A DNA stretch of 64,000 nt from Owenia fusiformis (taxonomy: Eukaryota > Annelida > Polychaeta > Sabellida > Oweniidae), in the NCBI GenBank assembly GCA_903813345.2, contig CAIIXF020000005.1, positions 8,189,375 to 8,253,374 on the forward strand, read 5' to 3'. Positions within the stretch are counted from its first letter, which is position 1. Each line of letters begins with the position of its first letter. The position numbers and the translations under genes were made by a program. A model generated the notes under the pieces. The model did no database searches. It worked only from the letters and a program-made list of their open reading frames with translations, and was not told the DNA's origin. This document shows positions 1 to 13,800 of this stretch, piece by piece.

Positions 1-246
1 GTTAATAAATTAAATGAAAATTCATTGATGCAAAGTGACGCAAACCCTTAAAATACAGTTTAACTCTTTACTAAACAGTTAAGCCTGAGCGCTCATGTGA
101 GACACATTAACTGGTTTTACTGTGTTTAAGCTGTGTGTAAGTGTACAGCTAAATTTAAAGGGACAATGTGATGGAGAGGGAAAATTTTAGAATCTTTATC
201 CCTCATATTACTATTTTATGCTTATTTTCTAATACACATAGGTTTT

Positions 247-345
247 TAGCCTTGCTCAAGTCGGTCTCTTTTACTTATCTTGATTTATTATTATGGTAAT
301 AATTCAAGATCAGATAAGTAGAAAATACCGACTTAGGCAAGGCTA
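247..345. repeat. Near-perfect palindrome, about 99 bp
   Basis: The arm starting TAGCCTTGC at 247 is matched by the reverse complement ending GCAAGGCTA at 345. Pairing runs through AAGTCGGT, TACTTATCT and TTATTA blocks, with one small bulge and a few mismatches, and a short loop near 293-297. It could be a tiny palindromic MITE or fold as a pre-miRNA-like hairpin if transcribed. Nothing in the sequence separates these options. Confidence 0.7.
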
Positions 346-644
346 ATTGGTTTGAAACATCTGGAAAAAAGTAATTGTGATTTTCTAATCAATGAGACAT
401 TGAACCTCTGTTTATTTGTCTGCAATATCTTCCTGTATATGTCTACGAGGATATGTGTACCTGTATATATGTACACACTTATCTATCTAACCAGGTACTG
501 ATACCAACAGTGGCATATTGTATTGTCATATTGTGTTTACTTTAAGTCACTCAAAGAGAGAATCGGCCACTGCTGTAAAATGAAGTATCCATTTATTGGA
601 TTGTTTTTAAGGTATGAACTATTTAAATACATTTCCTTCATCAT

Positions 645-898
645 ACAGTAAAATCTGTGTAAATGGAACACGTTTGATACCTGGAAATAGTGTTCACTTT
701 GGAGATGTTCCACATTTGCAGACAGTAAAACCTGTGTAGATTGAACATTTTTGCTGAGAACGTTCAGTGTTGATTGATTGAGTGTTCACTAGAGAGGGTA
801 ATTTGTACAGAAGCCAGTAGCATATGTGCAGATGAAGGGTGTCAACTTGGGGACAGATGTTTACTTGAGGGAGGTGTTCACTAAGACAGGGTTTACTG
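645..898. mobile_element. pogo/Tigger-like MITE copies (TA-flanked, CAGTAAAACCTG ends)
   Basis: A start CAGTAAAATCTGTG at 645 is followed by a second start CAGTAAAACCTGTG at 723. The segment ends with the inverted partner AGACAGGGTTTACTG before TA at about 898. Ends of this kind flanked by TA are typical of pogo-like Tc1/mariner MITEs. Related copies lie at about 4520-4630 (half), 16645-16797, 47152-47326 and 56744-56919. The 645-722 part looks like a truncated copy next to a fuller one. No coding capacity. Confidence 0.6.
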
Positions 899-1643
899 TA
901 TATGCACTATATGGAGTAACAGGAGTTGGAAAAATGTTCCATTTAAAAGTTTAGTGTGTTGTTCCATATTTTTTAGGAAACATGGCAGGTTGGAAAATGG
1001 GTTCATTCATACTAGAGCTACTTTTAGAGTCTTCTATCAGACTTTGAATATAAAAATTGGCCACCACTTTTTGAGCCCAAAGTCAGAAATTATCGCTTGG
1101 ATTTGCAAAGCTTTAAGTTTACGTATTTGATGTTACAACAAATGTTATTAAAAGAATTCGGAATCGCCACACTCTGTATTGCAGAAAAATTACTTTTTAA
1201 GAATTATTCCTTTGTTATGATTATCACAATGAGATTGAAAAATAGCTGTCAATTCAACTGTAACTAGTTGGATTATCACTGCCTTTAAGGACTGGAGTAT
1301 GGCTATCAGTTGTTATTACTATACTACAGTGTACACTATGGTACACAGGCAACTATCACTTTTCTTTACTTGCTCTTTGAATTACTTTTATTGCCTGACA
1401 TCTCAACTCTTATTTTCTACTTATAGTATACCAATATAAAGCCTATGCCAGTAGTAAATTTCATTTAGAGCTTTTTTCTTAATGAACCTTTTTTGAATCC
1501 CGAGAACCAATTTTTCTCTTTGTGCATCCCAGGTTGAGGGTCACTTTTGCTTTTGAGAAATGGTCCCAATTAACATTTAAGAGCATTTGCCAATTAATTA
1601 GTAATTGCAAGAGTTCTACGAAAATGTTTTATTCTTTCTTCAG

Positions 1644-1845
1644 TGTAATACAGTGGCAACATGTAGTTGCCCAAGGCCCCATGGTCCAGGGGGCCATTAG
1701 TGTGGCTGTCGGCCCCAAGGTAATGTGGGGATATGCCCAGGAGGCAGGTAGAGCTATGGAATGGACATTCAGAAACTTAGGAGGCCCAGACTATAACTAC
1801 ACAGGCCCAGAGATTGACCTACAGGGCCCTGGTTTTAATGTAACT
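1644..1845 (+). CDS. BPI-like exon 1 of those visible (mature N-terminus)
   Basis: It encodes WQHVVAQGPMVQGAISVAVG and continues through the YAQEAG and GPDYNYTG parts, which fit the start of mature BPI proteins. The acceptor is a strong pyrimidine tract plus CAG at 1641-1643; a second CAG at 1651-1653 would start the exon at 1654. The donor is ACT|GTGAGT at 1846, leaving phase 0. The open frame reaching back to 1522 is probably intron read-through. Confidence 0.75.
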
Positions 1846-4800
1846 GTGAGTATTGGGTTTATGTCACCACTAAGAAGTATAATTGCAACTACGTGGTGAT
1901 AGACATTTTGTCAGTTTGTTATGCATGTGCATGTGCACTTGTGCATGTGAGGTCACACATCTTTCTGGCTGGCTGTACAACCTGAAGTGATTAGTTTTTA
2001 AGGTGTTGAAATGTTTAATGAAAAGGCATTTTCATTGAGTCATCATTGCTCTTGCATCAAGTTAAAAAATATGGGCTTTAAATTTGGTTTATCTTTTTTC
2101 TTTTATTTGCCAAATAAGCCAGTCATTTCTGAATGGCTTTAATATGCATTTTCCTTGGTGTCCTCTATTCATACAAGAAACAACAATGAAGATTCAATGC
2201 AGGATATACGATTAAGTGATGCAAATTTAAATAATTTTGTTCATGGATTTCTACCAGCCTGTTGTTATTTCAATTTGTGTGATTCAGAGTATAATACATT
2301 CATTTTTACAATATGTCCTTTATTCTATCTATATACAGGACTATAACATCTGATAAAACACTGATTACAATGTTTATATCTTTCCCATTGTTAAATCATC
2401 CCTTGAACTAAGACTTACAACTTTCCTGTTAAGTTCATCTTTTGTGTGCAACTGAAAATATTTCATTTGCAATATTGATTAATGAAATTCTCTTGAAAAA
2501 CAAGCTATGATAAAAACAGAAAAAAATCATTGTGACATATACATGCAATGCAAAATATGTTTTTTTCCCTGGATTATTTCTAGGTATTAAGATGCATGTT
2601 TTTTTATGTAATCTGATAGTAAACGGAAAACTTGACTTTTAATCTTGAGACATGTTGACTTGTCAAGTGAGCCTCTAATGAGATGAGATTTGAGGTGAAC
2701 GCTCTAGCTTCAGTTATTATTAAATTTCTGTATTATTGATCTAAGCTCATCTAATTAAGGATCTTAGCTCATCTGATTAAGGAGGACCTTCAACTGTCAG
2801 ACAGCGTGATGGTTATCTTGTACTTATTCTTTATACATTACATATAGGGCATCAATCTGTTGCCACTGTCGTTTGAAATTAACAATCAGCACATGTGATA
2901 TCATCCCCAAAAGTTTTATAACCCATGGGTTTGTTTTCGGCACAATCATAAGATACAATTCTAAGAAAACCATTGTTTACTTTAAAATGAGCAATTACTT
3001 GCGGCCAAATTGTACGTTGTGACAATTCCAAAAACCGACCCCTATGTAAAATGGGATATAAGTTGAGGGTAAATATCTCAAAAAGTCTCGAACTTAGGAT
3101 CACCTTGATCACTAAACTTAATACAAAATACCATGTGATAAGAAATGAGATGAGATGAGACGGTAAGGTTATGATGAATTTAATCCCTTCTTCATAAGTA
3201 TGTGACATTTATTTCATATTCAAACTCCCACTAAAGGACAGAGAGCTTTCTTGCTTACGAATTAGCCCCAAACTGTTTTATTTGTCCTGATCAGAGCATA
3301 TTTAGTCCTAAGCTGTACCCCAGGGTATCAACCATTGTGAAAATTCCCGCATTGAAGGATTCTCCTTTTTACACATCAAACTATATTCTCTAATTTTGTT
3401 TTCCCAGTTGAAGAATGTGAGCATCGGTAAGGGAAACCTTGTAGGCATCAAGTCCAAACTCCTTGGAATGGTCCAAAAGAACTTTGACTTTCACCTCAAG
3501 ATCATGTACAACCTCAGCCTTGTCTATAACCACTGGGAGGAAGCAGGGATTGTTACTGGCCATGAGGGACCCATACCTTTTGACCACAAACTGTCAGGAT
3601 ATAAGGTTAGCCCGTATGAAATTATAATACATTGTGGATTAAATCGTGCAATATTTATTTTTCCGTCCATATATTGTAAAAAGTTGAAATTAGATTGAGG
3701 AACACTTAGATGCATGTCAAGGTACAGTACATGTACATGACAAATAAAAAGATCAGATTGAATAAATGATATCATCCCTGTATGGAAAGATGGAGATAGG
3801 TTAACTGATAATTTTAACCACATTTCCACAGTCTCTACTTTACTCTTCATCCCATGTAATAGGCGAAAAGGAATATTGACATTAATTCATATTTCTTTGT
3901 GTAGATGAGTGTCAGTCTGGAGGTTGATGCCAATGTCAGATGTGTAGAGATAGAAGATGGACCAATCTGTGTGATATGGCAGCCACGTCCTAAATACAAG
4001 ATCCATAACCTCGATTTCAAACTACCACCTGAATCATATCTCCACCTCGCTCCTCGTGAGAAAGTCCAGGGTAAAATAGAAGACTGGCTGCTGATGAATT
4101 ACACCAAAAGATTGCATTTCATGCGATCCTTGAGCATCAACTTTACATCCACGTTGGATACGATTGGATTCAGCGGGGGCATCACAGAAGATATTGTGTT
4201 TGATTTTGGTGGGACTGTCACATCTTTGAATTTCACTGGAATGCAGGGTTGTCAGTAAGTGGCTCTGGGTTTTGTCTCCTGTGAATGCATTTTACTACAA
4301 TATATCACTTAAACATCCCAGTTTGTCATTATGTCACCACCACTAGTGGTGACATATCGTTATAGTCTCCAACTTTTTTGGACAGTGATCAGTGGATGGC
4401 ATTTAGTGGTCAGTGTCTGAAAACAATGGCACGTGGTGACATTTGTTTTGCAAAATGTTTTTTTAACGAAATTCCATTTTTGGGGAGGGAGTGGTTGATT
4501 TAAATTCTAATTAATTGTTGCATATTGGGAAAACACTCTCTCTCTACTGGCCAGTATTATTCCTTGTGGACAGGTGTGTATTCCTTTTAGTTTCCTACAG
4601 AGGGTGTTCTCTCAGACAGGTTTTACAGTATTTAATTAAATGTATACAAAGGTAGTGATCATTCCTAGATCCTATTTACCTTTTTCCTTCACTGCGTCAA
4701 TTTCAGCAATCATCTTAATCATTTCACCAATCAAATAAATTAAAAAAACAAGTCAAATTATTATGATGATTAAAGTCCATTCTGATACTCAGACCATCTC

Positions 4801-7800
4801 TGCTATGCACAAGAATGATTCTAGAAGGACACTGAGAGAAGGCTGTGCTATCTCACGATGATTAAAGTCAGTTCCTAAGGAAACCATTGCAGTTTTTTCA
4901 CATTGCACTTTTGGCCAAATACATGTACATGGATCATATACACATTTATCTTAATTTGGTTGAACAATGATTAATATGAAAAAGGTTAATTGAAGTACCA
5001 TCTCTTGATTACTTCTTGTTTGTTTGAAATTAATTGATTGATGATTTTTTTGATTGATTGCTTGATGATTCCACTTGTTTGTTTTAGGATGCGTACAATG
5101 GGGGTTGCGTCACTAAGGAACAGGATGGATATGCCAGAGTGGGTCCTCAAGGTTCCATCAGCCCCTCTGCCCGATATAGCATAGTACGTAGACATTCGCA
5201 ATTATAGTCAAGTAAATTGTGATTCTTTAAAAGGCCCCTACAGGCTGATTGTCTGTCTAGTAGAATTTTCAGAACATTTTGACATGTTGTTTTGACATAC
5301 CATTTTTTCTGACTTGCATGTGCCAGTTGACGTCTGCAGTCTGTAACAAACTGTTACACTGTTGTAACCATATGTAGGGGGTCACATTTTGTCATGTTAA
5401 TGTCTTGTTTTTATGCTTACACTGTAATATATGGTAAATACAAAAATGAATAAAAATGATTTAGGATGACGAGGGGTATGCACTGTTTCAAATACACTTA
5501 AATAGCCTTTCCAGTGCAAAGTGCAGATCTGTTTTAGTTAATTTTACATTGTGTACATAGTTGGTTTTAATAGGTCTGAACTAAACACTTCAGTTTATTG
5601 CAAAGAATTATAATTGAAGTAAATGTTAAATTCCTAAAAGGTCCTACGTGACCATGAGTTGCAGTTCGCCAGTTACACCCTTTCTCTGAGAAACTTAGTC
5701 ACATTGTTTTTGAAACAAATTCACTATTTTAAATAGTCCTTCAAAATCAACCTTTTGAAATCAAAGTGTAAAGTTTCACATATCACATTTTTATGACATT
5801 TGGTAAGACAACGTGATTTAAACTTTATGTGGGGCCTTTAAGGAAGGATTGGAGTGACTTTTACACATCAGCCCTGGGCATACAGAGGATTTAATCATAA
5901 ATGACTACCTGACTACTGAATTCTACTGAAAATCCTTAGTGTTTAGGTATATTACTTCTTGCCTTGTATAAAAAGCCAATCGAGCCTTGACCTTGGCAAA
6001 GAGATTCCAGAAAACCATTTATTTTGTCATTCTTGTTTTGTTCATGGCATCAAAATGAAACTTATAATTATACATGTCAAGTGGATATATCATTATTCAA
6101 AAACATCAATTTTTCATCTTGTTTTTTGTTATTCCAATAATCTGATTAAATAATGACATTATAAGAATTACTTAACCCAATGACATATTACCAACCTGCT
6201 ACCCATAAATGAAACAATCATGTTTATTTTTACATGAGATGAAATTAAGACATATTGAATCTGATTTAAAGAATTGAGCAACCTTGTAATGCAGATTATA
6301 AGTAATGAGAGATAATTGGATATTTTATTCAAAAATTCGGCAGAATCGTTTGAAATAGGTGTAATTATGTCACCACCAAAAGTGGTGACATATTGTTATG
6401 GTCTCCGTTTTTTTTATGTCACCACCAAAAGTGGTGACATATTGTTATGGTCTCCGTTTTTTTTTATGTCACCACCAAAAGTGGTGACATATTGTTATGG
6501 TCTCCGTCTCCGGCGGTTGGAGGTTGGCGGTTGGCGTCCGGCGGTTGGCGTCCGGCGTCTGTAACAATTTCTTACAACTTCCTATAACTTAACAAATACT
6601 GTTTAGACTGACTTCAATTTTTTTCTAAATCATCTACATGTTCTCAGAAGTTCAAATCTGACTTTAGATTTGACATTTGACCTTCAATGACCTTCTCAAG
6701 GTCAAAAAGGTCTTTTTTCAACTTGCTTCACATTGACTAAATTTTTTTTCAAAATCATCTACATGTTCTCAGAAATTCAAATCTGACTTTAGATTTGACT
6801 TTAGATTTGACATTTGATCTTCAAATCTGACTTTAGATTTGACATTTGACCTTCAATGACCTTCTCAAGGTCAAAAAAGGTCAAAAAGGTCTTTTTTCAA
6901 CTTGCTTCAAATTGACTAAAATTTTTTTTCAAAATCATCTACGTGTTCTCAGAAATTCAAATCTGACTTAAGATTTGACATTTGACCGTACCTACAATGA
7001 CCTTCTCAAGGTCAAAAAAGGTCAAAAAGGTCTGTTTTCAACTTGCTTCAAATTGACTAAAAAAAATTTTCAAAATCATCTACGTGTTCTCAGGAATTCA
7101 AATCTGACTTTAGATTTGACTTAAGATTTGACATTTGACCTTCAATGACCTTCTCAAAGTCAAAAAAGGTCAAAAAGGTCTTTTTTCAACTTGCTTCAAA
7201 TTGACTAAATTTTTTTTTCAAAATCATCTACATGTTCTCAGAAATTCAAATCTGACTTTAGATTTGACATTTGACCTTCAATGACCTTCTCAATGTCAAA
7301 AAAGGTCAAAAAGGTATTTTTTCATCTTGCTTCAAATTGACTAATTTTTTTTTTCAAAATCATCTACATGTTCTCAGAAATTCAAATATGACTTTACATT
7401 TGACTTTAGATTTGACATTTGACGTTCAATGACCTTCTCAAGGTCAAAAAAGGTCAAAAAGGTCTTTTTTCAACTTGCTTCAAATTGACTAATTTTTTTT
7501 TCAAAATCATCTACATGTTCTCAGAAATTCAAATCTAATTTGACCTTTAATGACCTTCTCAAGGTCAAAAAAGGTCAAAAAGGTCTGTTTTCAACTTGCT
7601 TCAAATTGACCAAATTTTTTTTCCAAAATCATCTACATCTTTTCAGAAGTTCAAATTTGACTTTACAAGTTCTCAGAAGTTCAAATCTGACTTTAGATTT
7701 GACCTTTGACCTTCAATGACCTTCTCAAGGTCAAAAAGGTCTTTTTTCAACTTGCTTCAAATTGACTAATTTTTTTTTCAAAATCATCTACATGTTCTCA

Positions 7801-10800
7801 GAAGTTCAAATCTGACTTTAGATTTGACATTTGACCTTCAATGCCATTTTCAAGGTCAAAAAGGTCTTTTTTCAACTTGCTTCAAATTTACTTAATTTTT
7901 TTTTCAAAATCATCTACATGTTCTCAGAAGTTCAAATCTGACTTTACAATTGACCTTCAATGACCATCTCAATGTCAAAAAAAGTCAAAGAGGTATTTTT
8001 TCAACTTGCTTCAAATTGACGAATTTTTTTTCAAAATCATCTACATGTTCTCAGAAGTTCAAATCAAACCTTCTTAAGGTCAAAAGGTATTTTCCAACTT
8101 GCTTTAAATTGACCAAATTGTTTTAGGTGGTGACATTTTGTCATGTTAATGCCTTGTTTGAGAGATATTGTGACAGAGCATGTTTACATTGTCGGTTGTT
8201 TTTAGGTAGTTTATTGCCTGAGGTAGATTAGCTTTACTTATAATGATGCCAGCTGATGTTCAGAGATAAGATTACATTTGTTCGTTTTTTATCAAACTAA
8301 TTGATTTAATCAGAGGCTTTCCATAGGAACTACCTGATTTTCTATACCATTGATATATACAATGAATTAAAAGCCTGTGATTCAGATTCCTGGTACTGCA
8401 GATTACTTTTTACGGCTAATTACGCTCTCTAATCTGTTTTGGTTTGTATCATTATTTTCACTGTATTATGTTTGCCTTTATCCTATTCGTAGCACCTGAT
8501 CAATGCAGTTAATGATCAGGTGTACATTTCAAGGATGTAGCATTAAATACTTTTCTAACAAAGTCAGTTCATTACTCACGTTCTACTCGTTGACATGTGT
8601 AGGTGTTTTTGGCTCACACAGTGAGCCTATGGGATCGACCAGGCGTCCGTCCGTCCGTTGGTCCGTCTGTCCGTCCGTCCGTTGGTCCGTCCGTCCGTCC
8701 GTCCGTCCGTCCGTTGGTCCGTCCGTCCGTCCGTCCGTTGGTCCGTCCGTCAACATTGGCCGCACAAATTAAAACTGCTATTCGGATTGAGTCATATCCA
8801 CACTCATTTTATGCATATCCATAATGCCTATTTGACCTATCATCGCCATTTCCCAAGTTCACCCGGTTTCCGAGAAATTGCGGATTTTGACGTCAAAAAG
8901 TCAAATTTTCTGTAAATACTAGACACTTTGTTGAAGTAGACCTTTCAAATAACTTTTAGTAGTTGCTGTATATGCAGCTTATGTCCTCTGAAGATTTCAA
9001 AGCTCTTGAAATTACAGTTTTTGGATTTTACTCTATAAAATTTGACAAAAAGTAGGACTTAGTCATTTTCAAGAAACTTTCTCATGTATAAAGTCAATGG
9101 CAGGTTTTGTGATTGACAAGTTTCTCAAAGTTTGCCTTATACTTGATCATTTCTTGCAATGAATTACATCATTACTAGATTTAAGCATTCCCTACATATT
9201 GCTCAATATATGTCAGCATCAAATTTTTACCGTTTTTGAGATATTTGACTTAAAAAAAACAGTAAAAATAAGTTATTTTTCAACTTGCTTCAATTTGACC
9301 AAATTTTTTTTGAAAATCATCTACAAGTTGCCAGGAGTTCAAATCCGACATTAATTTTAGGATTTGACCTTTACTTGACCTTCAGTGACCTTCGAAAGGT
9401 CAAAAAAGTTGATTTTTCAAATTGATTTTTGGATGTAAATTTTGGTCAGCTTAATCACAAAAGACCTTACTGAGCTCTGAATTAGTAAAATTTTCAAGGT
9501 CAAAGGTCATCAAACTAGGTCACACAACTGTGCTATCTAAGTTTCTCAAAGTTCGAGACTACAAATCCAAATCAATATTTTTGTTTGAAAGTCAGTATAT
9601 ACATTCCTCTGAAGGTTCCAAACTGTGTGAGCATAGGACCGTGGGTCCTTCATTATTTAATGTACATTGAGCAATCACGATGTACAGATTTATCAAAAAC
9701 TTCCAAATGGCAGCCAGAAAACAAGATGGCCACCCAAAAGTTAATCAGGTGTAGAACTTGGTATTTTTCAAGGATATCGAGTTTTAAAAATACATTTCCA
9801 ATAAATTCAGTATATTGAAGGTACTCACATTCTACATGTTTACATGTGTCTGTGTAATTTTAATTGGCATATATTTATTGAAAATATTACAATCCCACCA
9901 CCAGGAATAAATAGAAAGGCTGTCCATCCTATCTGTCTGTTTATGACCTGTGCTCAAGAAGAAATTTCCAATATGGTCACTCAATAAACTAGATTTGAGT
10001 AGAAATAATCTTTACTTACGTCATTAAATATTCAAAATTCAGTCAAAGTGATGTCATATTTGAAATCTACATGTAAAAGTACATCTATAAATATGGTTTC
10101 GAAAATCGTTTATCAACTTTGAAATTTTTTTTTTTTGAAAAAGTGACTTCTAGTTCGGGTTGATTCCCCATAGACCCCATGTTAAAAAATCACAAAAAGT
10201 GAAATAATTTTTCTTGTATTAGACAGATAACATTTTCTTTTACTGGAGATATTTTAATTTGCATAACTATTAGATACATAATGGTGATATGAAAATCGAA
10301 CCACTATACCCGCCATGCTATCTGACCCGAACGAGCCACCTAGTGGTGAAACTGGTAACTACCTACTCACATGTGCGTTATTCAAAATGTTTTATGGTTT
10401 TGGATTATTGTGATGGTAATTTGAAACTTAGGGGACAACGAGGCCATTGACACACTGTTTCTTTGTGAAAGAGATCATTGGTTGGGATGTAAGCATTTCC
10501 TGGTTACTAGTTGTACTTTTCAAATTCAGTGTATTTCTTAAACATTTTATTTTTCCCCTTTTGGCCATTATACTTGCATATATAGAACCATATTAAGACC
10601 AAAGAGTGTTTAAGATCTAATTGTCTTCCATGTATTTACACATGTACATTGTGTGTTTTTTACATCACATTTTCATTTACTTATAGCAAGCATGATGCCG
10701 TGTACGTTGTATCAACTGATGCATTCCAAAGTTTGTTCTGGGCCCATATCTTAAATGGATCAATGGATATTCAGTTTGTTGGCCAGAGTCCTGTCTTTTC

Positions 10801-13800
10801 CACTAACTACTTCAAAGGTACTCCTCTTCAGGTGAGTCTCTTATAATACTCAAAGGGGGGCATTAGGACCAGGAATCAGGATACTTGTTATATAGCCCTA
10901 AAGAGCCCTCCATTGGGACAAATGGTAGGTGGTGACATTTTATATGTTAATGCCTTGTTTTGTTCTGTTATATAGCCCCTCACTTATATAATTATTGAAA
11001 TATGACATATGTTGCATTGGCCATGTCTCAATCAGGGTTATCTGGGAAAAGACATTTGCTGTTTTATCTCTGACCCCTGTTGCAATCTTTGACACATCGC
11101 ATCTTTTATACCTTACTGTGATGACGTGCATTATTCAAACACAGATTTAATTATTGTATTAAAACAAGGACACACTCAGGCCAGTGATAATTCACTTGTG
11201 ATCTTCGGACTGTGTTATTCAATAGCAGATTGCGACTGTAATTGCAAATATCTCTTTGATTACCGCTCACTGATTAAAGGAAGGAAAGAAGCAATCAAGA
11301 GATCTGAAGTAGCTGAGAGTCACCTTTGCTCATCCTGATGTTCATCACATCTTTATGTTTCAATAGAAACGGGATCTCATGGCTGAGAAGAAATGAGATG
11401 TCATGGTTTTATCATGATGCCTTTGCACTTTGAACTTCAGTTTCTTCAATTCTACTTTGAGTTTATTGTTGTCACCACAAGTAGTGACATATTGTTATGT
11501 CACCATTACAAGCTGTTTTTTTGTGGAAGCTGTTCGTCATTTGGCAGTCAGCTTCTGGGATTTGGTGTCTTTAACAAATGACAGGTGGTGATATTTTGCA
11601 TGTTCATGTCTTGTGTATTATTTACTTAAATTACCTCTCAGTAATTATTCTAAAATATGAGCCTATGATATTTAAAGGTGCCCAGTGCCTAGTTCTGATA
11701 CAAACACACACAGACTGTGAATAAACTCAGATTAATTCATGATAACCTTTAACTTATGCCATCAGTAGACATTGTGACAATTCTCCTGATCCTTTTCTGG
11801 ATTTAAGGATGTCCTGCATTTCTTAGCTAATGCCTAGGTCACATAGCCGCCGGGCGCCGGCCGATGAGTAGTCATCGGCCGATTTATAAATCGACCGGGC
11901 GCCGGTGACTTTTCACCGATGTCTTGATCTAATCGTGAGTATGGTCACATTAGTACAGGCATCGTACGGCGCCCGCAATCAATTGAATCTGAAAGACATC
12001 GCACGGGTATCGCAAGGCTATCTGCCGATGGCCGTACGGCACCCGCCAGGACATCGGTCGATCTACAGGCCTCTAGATTTATACTAAATTCTTGTATGAC
12101 CCAGTTTGACTGTTCCACATGGCATGAATGCAAGATTTGAAAACGAAATACTTCGATAGACAGGACTTCCAGGATAATAATGTTTTCATGCAATAAAAAT
12201 CAGAAAAAGAAGATCCTCTAAATAGGTTCAATATTTTTTTTAAAAATGCTGACATGGGGTCCCTATTCATAATTTTTCAAATTGTTTGATTGATATTTTT
12301 ACTATCATGGATACTTCAATTAAAAGAAAACATATTGTTTTAATAAAAACACTGTATTTATGCCCAGAAAGTACTCATGGTGAAAGATATGACCGTCTAA
12401 AACCACTTGCCATACTGCACGTGGTCTTTTCATCAAAGTGCACCCTGACCTTAATTCATTTTTAGATCTTTCATATAAACAAATATTATGTCTACCTGTC
12501 CATCCGATGCTATTAGCAAAATTACCTATTTCTGCATCTTTCTTTTGTCTATTCTCGTATTTGTTTGGTCATAAAAATATGGCCTATCATAAAAAAAATT
12601 GGCAATTTTTTCTTTTATTTCAAATGGAAAACCCTCTTCCCTAGACACATCTAAATCTTCATCATCCACCAGTTAACTAGCATTGTTATTGTCTTTTTCC
12701 ACCTATCTTCCCAAGGCCTTCCTCATATATGGTCCATTGGCCTTATCCCCTCTATCCTTAGCCTTTGGCATATTAACTGTAATTGAGACAGTAAACTTTC
12801 GTATTAAAATTGTGACCCTTGAAAATACTGTACTCACAAAAACATTAAGAAGATTTTTAAAATAAATGATTTGTAATGGTATATGCATGAGTGAATATAC
12901 GCATAAAAATGTATCACTCTATTCAATGTGTATGACAGACATACACGATTAATGTCAATATAAGAACGACTAGATCAACCTACCCACCCACCCAGCCATT
13001 CAAATGTGTGTCATTGTTTTACAGTAAGCATAATCGTTCCATTTATGTTTTATAAAAAATCTCTGACAGTGTGTAGTAATTATAATTCCTTACCTCATTA
13101 TTTCTAAAACCGTTATATCACTTTATAAGTAATCATTATTAAGATTTATCAACAAATCAGCACGTAAAATCCCAAGATGACCGTGCGATGCCACCGGGCG
13201 CCGTAAGATAATCGTACGATGACCGGACGGGACACGGCCGGGTAGGTACCGATGAGTTTGGTTGAGAAAAAATCGCCAAGACATCGGCAACTTTTATCTC
13301 CGCGATAAAACTCTGCCGGCGCCCGTACGATGTCTAAAAATCGGCCGATGAGTGGCGATCATCGCCCGGCGCCCGTACGATGCCCGGGCTCGCCGGCCGA
13401 TTTTGAACAAAATACTCATCGGCCGGGCGCCGTAGTGAAAATCGGAGCCTATGTGACCAAGGCATAAGTGAGATGCCAATTGAAGGCTTTGAATTTTTGA
13501 CATTTGACATAGTTTTTCATAAGGAATGATCTCCAGGCACAATGCAAATTAAACAAAGTACAAGACTGGGAAGTCGTTGCTATAACCCTGGGAGATATAG
13601 AATTCTATTCTTTAAGATGATTGACTATGTGAGATGAATTCTTGACATAATATGATAAAAATGATGTATTTGATCTCAATTGAGTTAAAATGTCCATCTG
13701 GTCATGTTAAGTCCGTACATTTCTCTTCAAGGGGTTTTCATATCATTTTTCTTTTCGCTTTATTCTTTTTCGTTTGAAGAGTTACTTCAACATTTCTTTT

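Larger units (their letters stand above)
1..1643. other. Non-coding stretch upstream of first visible BPI-like exon
   Basis: I see no convincing coding exon here. It holds a palindromic hairpin (247-345) and one or two small MITE copies (645-898), both listed separately. The missing first exon of the downstream gene (initiator Met and signal peptide) could be here or upstream of the window; I could not pick a Met plus hydrophobic segment ending in a good donor site with confidence. Confidence 0.5.

Noticed and set aside
8503-8915. Overlapping small frames rich in RPSV and TDGR repeats
   Set aside because: Translation of the (GTCC)n microsatellite in several frames.
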